Source of the DNA: CADEFX01 sp050260355
GTDB lineage: Bacteria; Pseudomonadota; Alphaproteobacteria; Rhizobiales; Hyphomicrobiaceae
Direction: 5' to 3'
Length of the DNA: 64,000 nt
Assembly: GCA_050260355.1 (NCBI GenBank)
Contig: JBLNBZ010000114.1
Span: 40,309-104,308 of the forward strand
Of this stretch, positions 33,759 through 41,881 are shown in pieces; the first letter of the stretch is position 1, and each line of letters begins with the position of its first letter. The translations under genes and the position numbers were made by a program. The notes below the pieces were generated by a model. That model was given only the letters and a program-made list of their open reading frames with translations. It was not told the DNA's origin and ran no database searches.

Positions 33759-34052
33759 TTACAGGTGCTCTTTCCAGTTCGCCCGCACGGGGAGGACCCG
33801 GAGAATGATGATTTCGGTATCGTCGATGATGCGATAGGCGATGACATGAGCCTTGTGGAAATGAACCCGGATAGGCTGGCTAGCGCCCGTGTATTCACGA
33901 CCGAGGCGGGGAAGTGCCGCCAGAACGGCGAAACAGTCTTCGATCTCTGAGCGGTACTTCAGGAACTGCGCCGCGCCGAAGCGAAGGATTCCTTCAGCGT
34001 AGACCGCGGTGAGATCGTTGCGGGCACATGCACTGATTTGCCAGCCACTCAT
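33759..34052 (-). CDS. parE: ParE-type toxin
   Basis: A 97-residue RelE/ParE-superfamily toxin. It has DLTAVYAEGILRFGAAQFLKY, FAVLAALPRLGREY and the C-terminal HVIAYRIIDDTEIIILRVLP typical of ParE, which poisons DNA gyrase. It overlaps the parD stop by four bases. Length and motifs are complete. Confidence 0.9.
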   Translation of the reverse strand: MSGWQISACARNDLTAVYAEGILRFGAAQFLKYRSEIEDCFAVLAALPRLGREYTGASQPIRVHFHKAHVIAYRIIDDTEIIILRVLPVRANWKEHL

Positions 34053-34300
34053 CGCGTCTGAGAGCGCTGCACAATGGCCAGGGCGTCGGCCCAGATTTCA
34101 TCCATCGTGGCCGTGCTGATGCCGCTCTCGAGGCCTTCCTCCACTAGAGCACGAAATTCCGCCAGCGCCGTCTCGCGTTCCTGATCGCGCCGGATGAGGT
34201 CTCGCACATAATCGCTGACATTGCCGTAGCGACCGCCTTGGGTCCGGGCTTCCGCCCAGGATTTCATTTCATCAGGAAGTGAAACGTTCATCGTGGCCAT
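34049..34300 (-). CDS. parD: ParD-type antitoxin
   Basis: An 83-residue antitoxin with a ribbon-helix-helix N-terminus: MATMNVSLPDEMKSWAEART followed by GRYGNVSDYVRDLIRRDQ. The acidic C-terminus would wrap the ParE toxin. It lies first in the operon; two direct repeats just upstream could be its own binding sites. Confidence 0.92.
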   Translation of the reverse strand: MATMNVSLPDEMKSWAEARTQGGRYGNVSDYVRDLIRRDQERETALAEFRALVEEGLESGISTATMDEIWADALAIVQRSQTR

Positions 34301-34315
34301 TGTCCAACCGCTTCA

Positions 34316-34342
34316 ATTCTTCATTTCTTTAATTCTTCATTT
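34316..34342 (-). promoter_or_regulatory. Direct repeats upstream of parD
   Basis: ATTCTTCATTT occurs at 34316 and 34332, sixteen bases apart, within an AT-rich stretch 15-42 bases before the parD ATG. They may be ParD binding sites or part of the promoter. Confidence 0.4.
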
Positions 34343-34443
34343 TATTATCGGACCGAATGGCAAAGGTTGTCAAATTCCCTCCTTATTTCCCATAAGTTAT
34401 ATTATCACTCTGTATTATGTGAAGTTGGGAGAGAAGCGCTCGA

Positions 34444-34647
34444 CTAAGCGTCGACGAGATCCAAGCGCTTCTCTATCCGCTCCAGGCGGCTTTCGACTCT
34501 GTCCATCCTGCGGTTCATCATGGCGAGGTTTTCTTCGACATGCGTAAGACGCAACTTCACGTCACGGATGTCTTCGCGAATGTCGTCAATTCCCCTGCGC
34601 ATATAGCGCAGATGTTCGAGCACGATATTGTCCGTCTTTTCGGCCAT
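34444..34647 (-). CDS. Small coiled-coil protein
   Basis: A 67-residue protein: MAEKTDNIVLEHLRYMRRGI then a clear heptad coiled coil (DDIREDIRDVKLRLTHVEEN, MNRRMDRVESRLERIEKRLD). Such short coiled-coil proteins often sit beside toxin-antitoxin loci in alphaproteobacteria; no enzymatic role is expected. An in-frame ATG lies six codons upstream (34665). AT-rich sequence flanks both ends. Confidence 0.65.
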   Translation of the reverse strand: MAEKTDNIVLEHLRYMRRGIDDIREDIRDVKLRLTHVEENLAMMNRRMDRVESRLERIEKRLDLVDA

Positions 34648-34834
34648 ATATTCAGTGTAATGCATTTGTCGCCAGAACGCGATAATTAGGTTTATTGTCC
34701 TAAGATACATTATCACTTTCCATAAACAGGGCCGCCTATGTCTCCGACGTGGTGGTCGGCAGCAGGCGCACGGAGACGGTCCGCAAAGCGAGTACAAACA
34801 TCTGTACGGCGCGGGAGATTGCGCAAAGGCCCGC

Positions 34835-35779
34835 CTATTGAAGCAATACGCCGATAACGAGGCCAGCCCATTGCGGCACGAAGGCTGACAGGCCCAATAG
34901 GAGCGCGGAGATAAGCGCAAACCACAACGCAAAGACAATGGCGGTGAACGCTGCGAGCGCGAGTGCGCCCGTGGCTGCGTAGGCAAGCGCAGAGGCGGCC
35001 GGATGTGCAGGACGCGGAACAACGGCGAGAAGCGCTCGTCCAATGGCTGTTCCCGGGTCGAGGAGCATCAGCGCTGCGCCAAGCAGAATGTCGGCTATGA
35101 TGAAGCCGACGACGATTGCCATGACGACAAGACTGACAAGCGCTCCGATGCCCCTTCCCGCGTCCGGATTCCAGGCGCCGAGAACGTACCAGGCCGCAGC
35201 AACGCTCAAAGGCACGATGATCGTGCCACTGAGCACAGCAGTCGTTCCTTCGGGGATAGCCACGGCCATCGGCAAATCTGCGCGAGCGGCCTTGGCTTCA
35301 TGGCTGCCAGTCATCGCACACGCGAAGCAGCCGAGCAGTGCGAGCACGATGGGCGCAGCCCAGAGGGCGAACCGCGCGACCTGAAGGGGCAGCGTGATGT
35401 CGGCGACCTGGACCTCGCCCGCAATGAAGCGGAACGGTCCCGGGCTATCGAGGGGGAAGACCTGGCCGGGGAGAATGCGCGCGATGGACGTGACCTCGCG
35501 ACACCCCCGCGGAAGGTCGGGGCCCTCTGCCGACACCATAAGACCCGGCGCCGAGAACGTCGCGCTGTCCGAGCATGCCAGGAACAGCGCCTTGCCGGTG
35601 CGCGGGATGAAACGGTCGGAGGCGCTGATGAGCCGCGGCGCGTCGAGACCGATGAAGACCATGTGGTCACGCAGGCCGTGGAGATACCCATACGCACCGA
35701 GCAGGCTCGGCACGATGAGCAGCAGCGATGCCAAAAGGCCCCGTCGTCCCGCCAGCACGATCTGGATCATCTGTGACAC
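34835..35779 (-). CDS. Polytopic membrane protein of unknown function
   Basis: A 314-residue protein with about five or six membrane segments: one at residues 14-33, a periplasmic-looking loop of ~100 residues with two Cys (LFLACSDSATF and LPRGCREVTS), then helices near 136-156, 180-200, 212-235 and 260-310. It is the second of two consecutive membrane genes in the same direction, 37 bases apart. I recognise no family. The Cys pair could form a disulphide outside the cytoplasm. Confidence 0.65.
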   Translation of the reverse strand: MSQMIQIVLAGRRGLLASLLLIVPSLLGAYGYLHGLRDHMVFIGLDAPRLISASDRFIPRTGKALFLACSDSATFSAPGLMVSAEGPDLPRGCREVTSIARILPGQVFPLDSPGPFRFIAGEVQVADITLPLQVARFALWAAPIVLALLGCFACAMTGSHEAKAARADLPMAVAIPEGTTAVLSGTIIVPLSVAAAWYVLGAWNPDAGRGIGALVSLVVMAIVVGFIIADILLGAALMLLDPGTAIGRALLAVVPRPAHPAASALAYAATGALALAAFTAIVFALWFALISALLLGLSAFVPQWAGLVIGVLLQ

Positions 35780-35816
35780 TCACTGGTCAACATCAAAGCT
35801 CGCGCAGAGGCTTGCG

Positions 35817-36500
35817 TCAGACCCCCTGCCCGCGGATGAGCCGTTCGTTCAGTCGCGTCCTGAGAGCGCGACGCCGCAGGTACCAGATCAGCCAGAGCCC
35901 CGCGATCACGACCGGGGTAAAGGGAAGTGCCGACATGGCCTGCAGGCAGGCATCCGCGCGTGGGGTCTGCACAACGACGCTCCCCCGGGCATCTGGGGCC
36001 AGGCAGGGTCCTCCTGCCCGCGAGATCCCGGGGCCATAGTATTGCGCCACGCTTGCGTTGCTGATTTCGGCGACAGCGAAGAGAGCCACGAGCAGGACCA
36101 CGGAAACAGCGACCAGGCTGCGCCAGCGTGGACGCACCAGCATCGCGATGGGGCCGGGCCGCACGACCTGCCAGTTGCTCGCGTGGTCGGCGATAAAGGC
36201 GACATCAGCGGGGATGCTCCCCGCCGACAGGTAGCGCAGCAGGAGCCGCGCCCCCGGTCTAATGGGAATATTGTCCTCGCAGTCGAAGCTCCACGTGCTC
36301 CCCTGCCCGTCGTCCATGAAGACACGCTGCGTGACGACCGTCTGAGCGTCGAGACGGACGCTTGCAGGCGTGTAGAGCGCTGCGCTCTGGCTCGTGCCCT
36401 GTATCGTCGTGCGGGCGATGGTCTGCACATGCTCGACCGTTCCCGCGTGCTCTGAGACGCGGTATTCCCGCCCGCGCTCACGGAAGCTCCATTCGGTCAT
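35817..36500 (-). CDS. Membrane protein of unknown function
   Basis: A 227-residue protein. Residues 1-115 are cytosolic-looking and beta-rich, then membrane segments at ~124-143 (SLVAVSVVLLVALFAVAEI) and ~190-208, ending in a basic tail. GGAG lies about ten bases before the ATG. It is followed by the larger membrane protein, suggesting a two-component membrane complex; function unknown. Confidence 0.65.
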   Translation of the reverse strand: MTEWSFRERGREYRVSEHAGTVEHVQTIARTTIQGTSQSAALYTPASVRLDAQTVVTQRVFMDDGQGSTWSFDCEDNIPIRPGARLLLRYLSAGSIPADVAFIADHASNWQVVRPGPIAMLVRPRWRSLVAVSVVLLVALFAVAEISNASVAQYYGPGISRAGGPCLAPDARGSVVVQTPRADACLQAMSALPFTPVVIAGLWLIWYLRRRALRTRLNERLIRGQGV

Positions 36501-36546
36501 GCGGCGCTGCTCCGTCCCTGCCTCACATCGGTCGCAGGTGAACGGA

Positions 36547-36686
36547 ATTGCCTATTCTGTTCACTGGCCAGGGCGGACCGCGAAAAATCTTGATCGCGCG
36601 AAATGAAAAGATTAGATCGGTACTGACGAAGTCGCCGGAAGCCCGCCAAAATTCGGGCATCTGTAGAGGTGAACAGAATAGGCAAT
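36547..36686. repeat. Perfect 18-bp inverted repeat before the recombinase gene
   Basis: ATTGCCTATTCTGTTCAC at 36547-36564 is exactly reversed as GTGAACAGAATAGGCAAT at 36669-36686, with 104 bases between. It lies between two divergent genes and ends 45 bases before the recombinase ATG. It may be a recombination site pair or an operator. Confidence 0.85.
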
Positions 36687-36731
36687 AGTGTCGAGTCCTG
36701 GATCTGATGCAGCCTGGCGGAGGTCAACGCC

Positions 36732-37361
36732 ATGCATCGCAACCGAACTCGACCGACGAGCCTCTACTCCAATAGCGGACAGCGGAAGTATCTCAGCCGT
36801 GACGAGCGGCTGCGCTTTCTTGTAGCTGGCGATGCGCATGAGCGTCAGGACGTACGCACCTTCTGCCTCACCCTCGCCTACACGGGATGCCGCATCTCGG
36901 AAGCGCTGATGCTGACGGGCGCGATGGTCTGCGGTGATGATGGCGTGATTGCCATGCCTTGTCTCAAGAAGCGCAATGACCGCATCGTGATGCGGGAAAT
37001 ACCAGTGCCGGAGTCGCTGCTGGTCCTCCTACGCTCCGTGCACAGCACCAACGAGCGGGATCCATCTACTCGGCTGTGGACCTTCTCGCGGACTCGGGCG
37101 TGGCAGCTGGTCAAAGCCGTCATGACGCGAGCCGGAATCGCACACGGCCCGCAAGCCTGCCCCAAGGGGCTGCGCCACGGCTTCGGGCTGCATGCCGTCC
37201 GCTCGGGCGTACCCGTGCACCTCGTTCAGCGATGGCTCGGCCATGCGCGGATGGAAACGACGGCCATCTACCTGCAGGCCATGGGCGCTGAAGAGCGGGA
37301 AATCGCGGCGAGGATGTGGAGGGCCGACGAACAGCCGCCGGTTGGCGCGGCCACCCAGTGA
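36732..37361 (+). CDS. Tyrosine recombinase (XerC/D-like, short)
   Basis: A 209-residue tyrosine recombinase. Catalytic residues are seen as Arg in YTGCRISEAL, His-x-x-Arg in GLRHGFGLHA region (the LRHGFG box), His in LGHARMETTAIY and the nucleophile Tyr in the same box. The N-terminal core-binding domain is short. The last ~55 codons are repeated as a separate fragment at 38521. Known members join or invert DNA at paired sites; the 18-bp inverted repeat upstream is a candidate substrate. Confidence 0.88.
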   Translation: MHRNRTRPTSLYSNSGQRKYLSRDERLRFLVAGDAHERQDVRTFCLTLAYTGCRISEALMLTGAMVCGDDGVIAMPCLKKRNDRIVMREIPVPESLLVLLRSVHSTNERDPSTRLWTFSRTRAWQLVKAVMTRAGIAHGPQACPKGLRHGFGLHAVRSGVPVHLVQRWLGHARMETTAIYLQAMGAEEREIAARMWRADEQPPVGAATQ

Positions 37362-37524
37362 ATCGAGGCATGGCATCATCAGGTTTATATTCCTGTTCCA
37401 CACATGTAGGTGAAGCGGCAAACTTTGAACCGTGCAGTATGCGGGATGCCGATCGCTGCCAGGCGATCGTGGAGACGGCAAAAGCTTCTCTGTTACACTG
37501 AGGCCGACCAAGAAAGAGAGATGC

Positions 37525-38208
37525 ATGGCGAACGCCTTTACGCCACGTCTGGACATACTGCCGCCCCCACAGCAGCGGCTATGGGGTGAACTTATCGATG
37601 TGCCAGGTGACTTCGTCCTTTACGGCGGAACCGCTATTGCCCTGCAGCTCGGTCACAGGCAATCCGTGGACTTCGACTTCTTCGGTGACGCGGCATTCAA
37701 GCCGGACGAGCTGCTCGACCAGATCCCGTTCCTGGACGAGGCGGAGGTTATGCAGAGCGACGCCAATACCCTTACCTGCCTCATAGATCGGGGGGGACCG
37801 GTCAAGGTGTCCTTCTTCGGCGTCCCACGCATCGGACGCGTCGACGAGCCGCTCGTTGCACCCGACATCGAATTGCGCGTCGCCTCGTTGCGGGATCTCG
37901 CCGGCATGAAAGCCAATGTCGTGCAGCTCCGCTCCGAGGCAAAGGACTATCTCGACATGGCGGCGCTCATCGCTCACGGCATCGACCTGCCCACCGCACT
38001 GTCTGCCGCCGGCATCATCTATGGCCGCTCGTTCAATCCCCAGAACGCGCTCAAGGCGCTCGCCTATTTCGGCGACGGGGATCTCCCGTCCCTCCCGGCC
38101 GCCACCAGGAAACTTCTCCAGGAGTCCGTGCGCGCCGTCGATCTTGACAAGCTGCCCCGGCTCACGCCAGTCCGGAAACAGGCGGCAAAGCGGGAGCCCG
38201 GGCAATGA
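37525..38208 (+). CDS. AbiEii/AbiGii-like nucleotidyltransferase (type IV toxin family)
   Basis: A 227-residue nucleotidyltransferase of the polymerase-beta fold. FVLYGGTAIALQLGHRQSVDFDFF contains the GG and the DxD-type acidic pair; later LRVASLRDLAGMKANVVQLRSEAKDYLDMAALI is the conserved helical segment. AbiEii toxins transfer nucleotides to tRNA or other targets and cause abortive infection. GAGAG precedes the ATG at 37525. The next gene overlaps by four bases and is the likely partner. Confidence 0.85.
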   Translation: MANAFTPRLDILPPPQQRLWGELIDVPGDFVLYGGTAIALQLGHRQSVDFDFFGDAAFKPDELLDQIPFLDEAEVMQSDANTLTCLIDRGGPVKVSFFGVPRIGRVDEPLVAPDIELRVASLRDLAGMKANVVQLRSEAKDYLDMAALIAHGIDLPTALSAAGIIYGRSFNPQNALKALAYFGDGDLPSLPAATRKLLQESVRAVDLDKLPRLTPVRKQAAKREPGQ

Positions 38209-38495
38209 AACCGATCAAGCTGACAGAGGAGCTGAGGCGCGTGGCGCAGCGCTGTGTCTGGTTCAAGGCTCCCGAAGAGGCCGTCGCCTATCCCGAGCAC
38301 TTCATCGCTCATGTGCTGACCTTCGGCACGCATGAGGACGTCAAGGCCCTGCGCCGACATGTCAGTGACGAGGATCTCAAGGAGGCCATCGACAAGGCGC
38401 CACCGGGCGTGTTCGACGCCCGCTCCTGGGCATACTGGAATCTCATCATCGGCCGCGCGGAGGCGCCGCCGATGCCCAGGCGCGTCTTCAGCTGA
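38205..38495 (+). CDS. Partner protein of the AbiEii-like nucleotidyltransferase
   Basis: A 96-residue helical protein: MKPIKLTEELRRVAQRCVWF, EAVAYPEHFIAHVLTFGTHE and SWAYWNLIIGRAE. Similar small proteins accompany this nucleotidyltransferase class and may serve as the antitoxin, though it is not an AbiEi helix-turn-helix protein. Coupled by ATGA. Confidence 0.72.
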   Translation: MKPIKLTEELRRVAQRCVWFKAPEEAVAYPEHFIAHVLTFGTHEDVKALRRHVSDEDLKEAIDKAPPGVFDARSWAYWNLIIGRAEAPPMPRRVFS

Positions 38496-38520
38496 GGACC
38501 TAAGGGCGGACTGCCTGTTG

Positions 38521-38697
38521 ATGAACCACCCGAAAGGGCTGCGCCACGGCTTCGGGCTGCATGCCATTCGCTCAGGCGTTCCCCTGCACCTCGTGCAGCG
38601 ATGGCTCGGCCATGCGCGGATGGAAACGACGGCCATCTACCTGCAGGCCGTCGGTACCGAGGAGCGGGAGATTGCGCGCCGGATGTGGCAGCAATGA
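38521..38697 (+). pseudogene. 3' fragment of a tyrosine recombinase
   Basis: 58 residues, MNHPKGLRHGFGLHAIRSGV to EIARRMWQQ, nearly the same as the end of the recombinase at 36732. The DNA matches 37156-37320 closely. It carries the HxxR and His/Tyr boxes but no catalytic first Arg, so it is inactive. The two copies bracket the AbiEii-like module as direct repeats. Confidence 0.85.
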
Positions 38698-38702
38698 TCG
38701 TA

Positions 38703-39150
38703 CTATTGAAAGGTCCAAGTCATGCTGTTCTGCGACGACTGATCGGAGCAGGTTGTCATGAACGTGGCTTGCGTCATGTTCGTTGAGCTCTGATTGAACA
38801 CGGTCGAGCCGACCTGCAACGAGACGAAGTCGTTGGCGTTCTGTGGGGTGAACTGTTGCGCAAGACGGACGCAGGCCCCTTTGGGAACGTTGGTAAGGCC
38901 AATCTCGAACTCGTTGCCGGCCCCGGCAATGGTGATATTGCCGAACGGACCCTTGGCGATCATGCCGTCACCGGTGCCTGACGTGCCCAGATCCGAAGGC
39001 AGGGCCCGCAGCGCGGCGAGATCGTCGATGAGGTTGGTCGTTCCGTACGTCGCCTGGCCCTGATAGGCCTGCTGTGTCTGCTGCTTGAGAGTAGAGAGGA
39101 TGCGGGCAGCCTGGTTTGTCCCGTTGTTCTCCGTGACGAGGCGATGGTAG
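38703..39150 (-). pseudogene. Truncated PilS-like type IV pilin
   Basis: On the minus strand the frame gives ARILSTLKQQTQQAYQGQ, LIDDLAALRALPSDLG, GPFGNITIAGAGNEFEIGL and two Cys (GACVRLAQQF, MTTCSD), the C-terminal body of PilS-type pilins, whose disulphide spans these Cys. The N-terminal signal and hydrophobic helix are missing; homology stops around 39130-39150, where unrelated sequence begins. The minus frame stays open for a further ~270 codons by chance. Confidence 0.7.
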
Positions 39151-39188
39151 AATGAAGATCGCATTCTTAGACTCTTGAGGTTTAGACC

Positions 39189-39947
39189 ATGTCCTTGCCG
39201 CCAGATGCCCAAGCAATCTTCAAGAAACTCTTTAGGCTCCTTGAAACCGACAGCGACCAGATCAGCATCCTTCCGGAGCCCGTGCGATCCGAGATCGCCG
39301 GCGGTCTCGACTGCGACGAGCTGCCGAACGCCCAGGGCGAGTTCGGTCGCTCGCCAACAAATCCCATTCCCAGCAACGGCCCGCTTGGTGAAGTCATCTA
39401 CCTTTCCAGGTTGCGCACGAGTTCTGGAAGCCCCGTGATGTTCCATCGCGTACGCGCTGAAGAAGGGGCAACGCGGCCCATTGACGTTTACGAGGTCCTT
39501 TCGCTCGACGGCAGGGTGCGAGAGACCTTGTTTCTGTCGATGTATCATCCGCGCAAGAGCCGTAAGGTACCGCGCGGCTACTCCTATGCGGCCAAGCTCG
39601 ATGGCGAGAATTTCACGTACGGGGTCAACCACATCGTTGCAAGGTTCCCCGATAAGCTCGACGCCCATATCCGCAAGTGGCAGATGGAGATGTTGGGTGT
39701 GCCTCTGCCAGTGCATCGTGTGCGCGAGGCCGTCAACGGATCGCGCTTCAGTGCCTCCGTGCTCGACGAAAGAGAAGACATCGGCCGGGCAACATTCGAG
39801 GGCCAGGTACGGGACGACTTTCTGAAGCTCGTGCACGCCAGCCAGGACCCACGCCTTAAAGGAACGACAATCGCGATTGGCACGGATAGCTTGGTGCGTC
39901 CGGGGCGCGGGCGTGCACCTGAAGACGGCTCCACTGACGGCCAGTAA
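39189..39947 (+). CDS. Conserved hypothetical protein
   Basis: A 252-residue soluble protein: MSLPPDAQAIFKKLFRLLET, a beta-rich middle (PIDVYEVLSLDGRVRETLFL, SMYHPRKSRKVPRGYSY), and a C-terminal helical part. There are no membrane segments or catalytic motifs I can identify. It opens opposite the point where the pilin fragment is broken, so its insertion probably truncated that gene. Confidence 0.6.
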   Translation: MSLPPDAQAIFKKLFRLLETDSDQISILPEPVRSEIAGGLDCDELPNAQGEFGRSPTNPIPSNGPLGEVIYLSRLRTSSGSPVMFHRVRAEEGATRPIDVYEVLSLDGRVRETLFLSMYHPRKSRKVPRGYSYAAKLDGENFTYGVNHIVARFPDKLDAHIRKWQMEMLGVPLPVHRVREAVNGSRFSASVLDEREDIGRATFEGQVRDDFLKLVHASQDPRLKGTTIAIGTDSLVRPGRGRAPEDGSTDGQ

Positions 39948-40169
39948 TCCAAGTACGGTTGACAACATCTATCCGGATCTCAGCAGGCGGTAACCATGGC
40001 TGATGCTGCCACCGCATCGAAGCGGTCGGCGCCAGAATCCACGGTGTCAGATCCGCACACCACCCTCCGGTCGACGCGCGATCGCTCGCTCGCGATCTCC
40101 TCGGAGCTTCGTCCATTGAGGAACTTGAGACCTTGGGCCCATGCGTGGTTATCCGCTCAGTCGCACCGC

Positions 40170-40322
40170 TCAGCCATCGAAAACCTTTCGAAACCTGGTC
40201 GGCGTCATGCCCATGCGCTTGGCGAATAGGGCGGTAAAATGGCTGTGCGTGAACCCCACGGCCCGCGCCACCTCGCCGATCGAGAGGCCCGGATTGACCA
40301 AGAACGCGTTCTGCCGTTGCAC
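40170..40322 (-). pseudogene. AraC-family regulator, C-terminal fragment
   Basis: Minus-strand translation gives VQRQNAFLVNPGLSIGEVAR then AVGFTHSHFTALFAKRMGMT and PTRFRKVFDG followed by a stop at 40170. This is the second helix-turn-helix of an AraC/XylS DNA-binding domain. The upstream part is missing. Confidence 0.8.
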
Positions 40323-40349
40323 GACTTTCGTCAACCGGTCACACCGCGC

Positions 40350-40640
40350 AGCGACACCAGAAAGTACCTATTCAATGGTTTCTCCAGATGTGCCCTCGAC
40401 AAGCAACGCTTCCACTCCGACGACGAACGCCGCTTCGCCGTGCTCATTGACCAGCACTCAGCTGAAGTGAAAGTCTGGCTCAAACCAGGTCCTGGCGTGT
40501 TCCAGATCACCTATCAGCGCGGCTCGAAGTACGAGCCCGACTTCCTTGTCGAGACGGCCACGCAGATGCTGATGTGCGAGGTCAAGGCTCGCTCGATTGG
40601 CCCAGGCGTTGAACAGGTCGGCAGTGCCGCTTACTTGGAG
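40350..40640 (+). pseudogene. Type III restriction enzyme (Res) C-terminal fragment
   Basis: In the plus frame of this region: KYLFNGFSRCALDKQRFHSD, WLKPGPGVFQITYQRGSKYE, PDFLVETATQMLMCEVKARS. This is the PD-(D/E)xK nuclease region (PD and EVK) found at the end of type III R subunits and related helicases. Homology ends near 40610 and nothing N-terminal of it is present. Confidence 0.78.
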
Positions 40641-40796
40641 TGGTCACCTCCATCACGTGCAGGCATACTCCCGTGGTTCAGACGAGGTGACTGGTCCAGT
40701 TCTTGTGCGACCAGAACTCGCCGTGTCGCCCTTGATGACGGACGACTTGGCGAAGCGTGGTGAGCGCACGAAATAGGTGACGCGGCGAGGACACCG

Positions 40797-41732
40797 ATGC
40801 CTGAAATCCCGGACTACCAGACGCTGATGCTGCCGGTTCTCCGCTTGGCCGCCGAGCACGAGGTCACAGTACCAGAAATTGTCCCCGAGCTAGCAAGAGA
40901 ATTCCAACTCACGCCAGATCAACTCGCTCAGCGTATTCCGAGCGGCCGCTCTCCGCTTCTCAATAATCGCATCCACTGGGCCAAGAGATACATGCTCAAG
41001 GCCGGGCTGGTCGAGCAAGTTCGCCGTGGTGTCTTTCGCGCTACGGACCGTGCGCGCCAATTGCTCGCGACTACGCCCACCCGGATCGACAATCGGATAC
41101 TCGCCCAATATCCCGAGTTCCTATCCTTCATAGGCCGTCGCATCACGGGGGCACCAGGAGCCGCGCAACCGGTAGAGGCTTTCGCCGCCGAGATCCGGAC
41201 ACCGGCAGAACGCATCGATGCTGCCGTTCGCGAGATTGAAACGGAAATTCGCGATGAACTCCTGGATCGCATCCTGTCCATTGACGACCAAACGCGGCGA
41301 GCTGCTTTCTTCGAAGAGCTCGTCGTCGAGCTCTTGACCGCTATGGGATACGGCAAGGGGCTCGAGGATGCCGGCCAACGCATTGGCGGTACGGGAGACG
41401 GCGGCGTTGATGGGGTGATCCACCTCGATGCTCTCGGCATTGATCGAGTCTATGTGCAGGCCAAGTGCTACGACAGAAGCGCGACCATACAGGAAGGTCA
41501 GGTCCGCGATTTCTCTGGCAGCCTCGACACTCGAAAGACCACACGCGGCGTGTTTATCACGACCGCACGCTTCTCGGAACCCGCCAGGCGTTACGTGCAG
41601 GGCATCCAAAAACAAATCGTCCTCATTGACGGCGAAGAGCTCGCACGCCTCATGCTGCGCTACAACATCGGTGTCCGCGAGGATCGCACTGTGGTCATCA
41701 AGCGGTTGGACGAGGACTTCTTTGAAGCATGA
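40797..41732 (+). CDS. mrr: Mrr-type restriction endonuclease
   Basis: A 311-residue Mrr protein. The N-terminal winged-helix domain (MPEIPDYQTLMLPVLRLAAE, RSPLLNNRIHWAKRYMLKAG) precedes the nuclease: FFEELVVELLTAMGYGKG, GGTGDGGVDGVIHLDALGID and VYVQAKCY give the D-x-(Q)AK active site, followed by FITTARFSEPARRYV. Mrr cuts DNA carrying methylated bases made by foreign methylases. GAGG lies six bases before the ATG. It stands among fragments and an unknown pair, in an obvious restriction-rich zone. Confidence 0.93.
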   Translation: MPEIPDYQTLMLPVLRLAAEHEVTVPEIVPELAREFQLTPDQLAQRIPSGRSPLLNNRIHWAKRYMLKAGLVEQVRRGVFRATDRARQLLATTPTRIDNRILAQYPEFLSFIGRRITGAPGAAQPVEAFAAEIRTPAERIDAAVREIETEIRDELLDRILSIDDQTRRAAFFEELVVELLTAMGYGKGLEDAGQRIGGTGDGGVDGVIHLDALGIDRVYVQAKCYDRSATIQEGQVRDFSGSLDTRKTTRGVFITTARFSEPARRYVQGIQKQIVLIDGEELARLMLRYNIGVREDRTVVIKRLDEDFFEA

Positions 41733-41881
41733 CAAGCGATCGCGCCCGCGCCGCCAGTCGCCTGTTTCATTTATGTTGCATCATCATCTTGAAGAGCCAG
41801 CATCGCGGGCTTGACGAACAGAGTGCCCCGATATTTCCGCATTGGTACGTTCGCCGATGATTCGACAGCGGGACCACGCTC

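Noticed and set aside
38703..39968. One 421-codon minus-strand gene
   Set aside because: Only the last ~150 codons are pilin-like; the rest is the shadow of the plus-strand gene at 39189.
40239..40763. Complete 174-residue nuclease gene
   Set aside because: The N-terminal part overlaps AraC debris and the C-terminal part loses homology; only the central restriction-enzyme segment is real.
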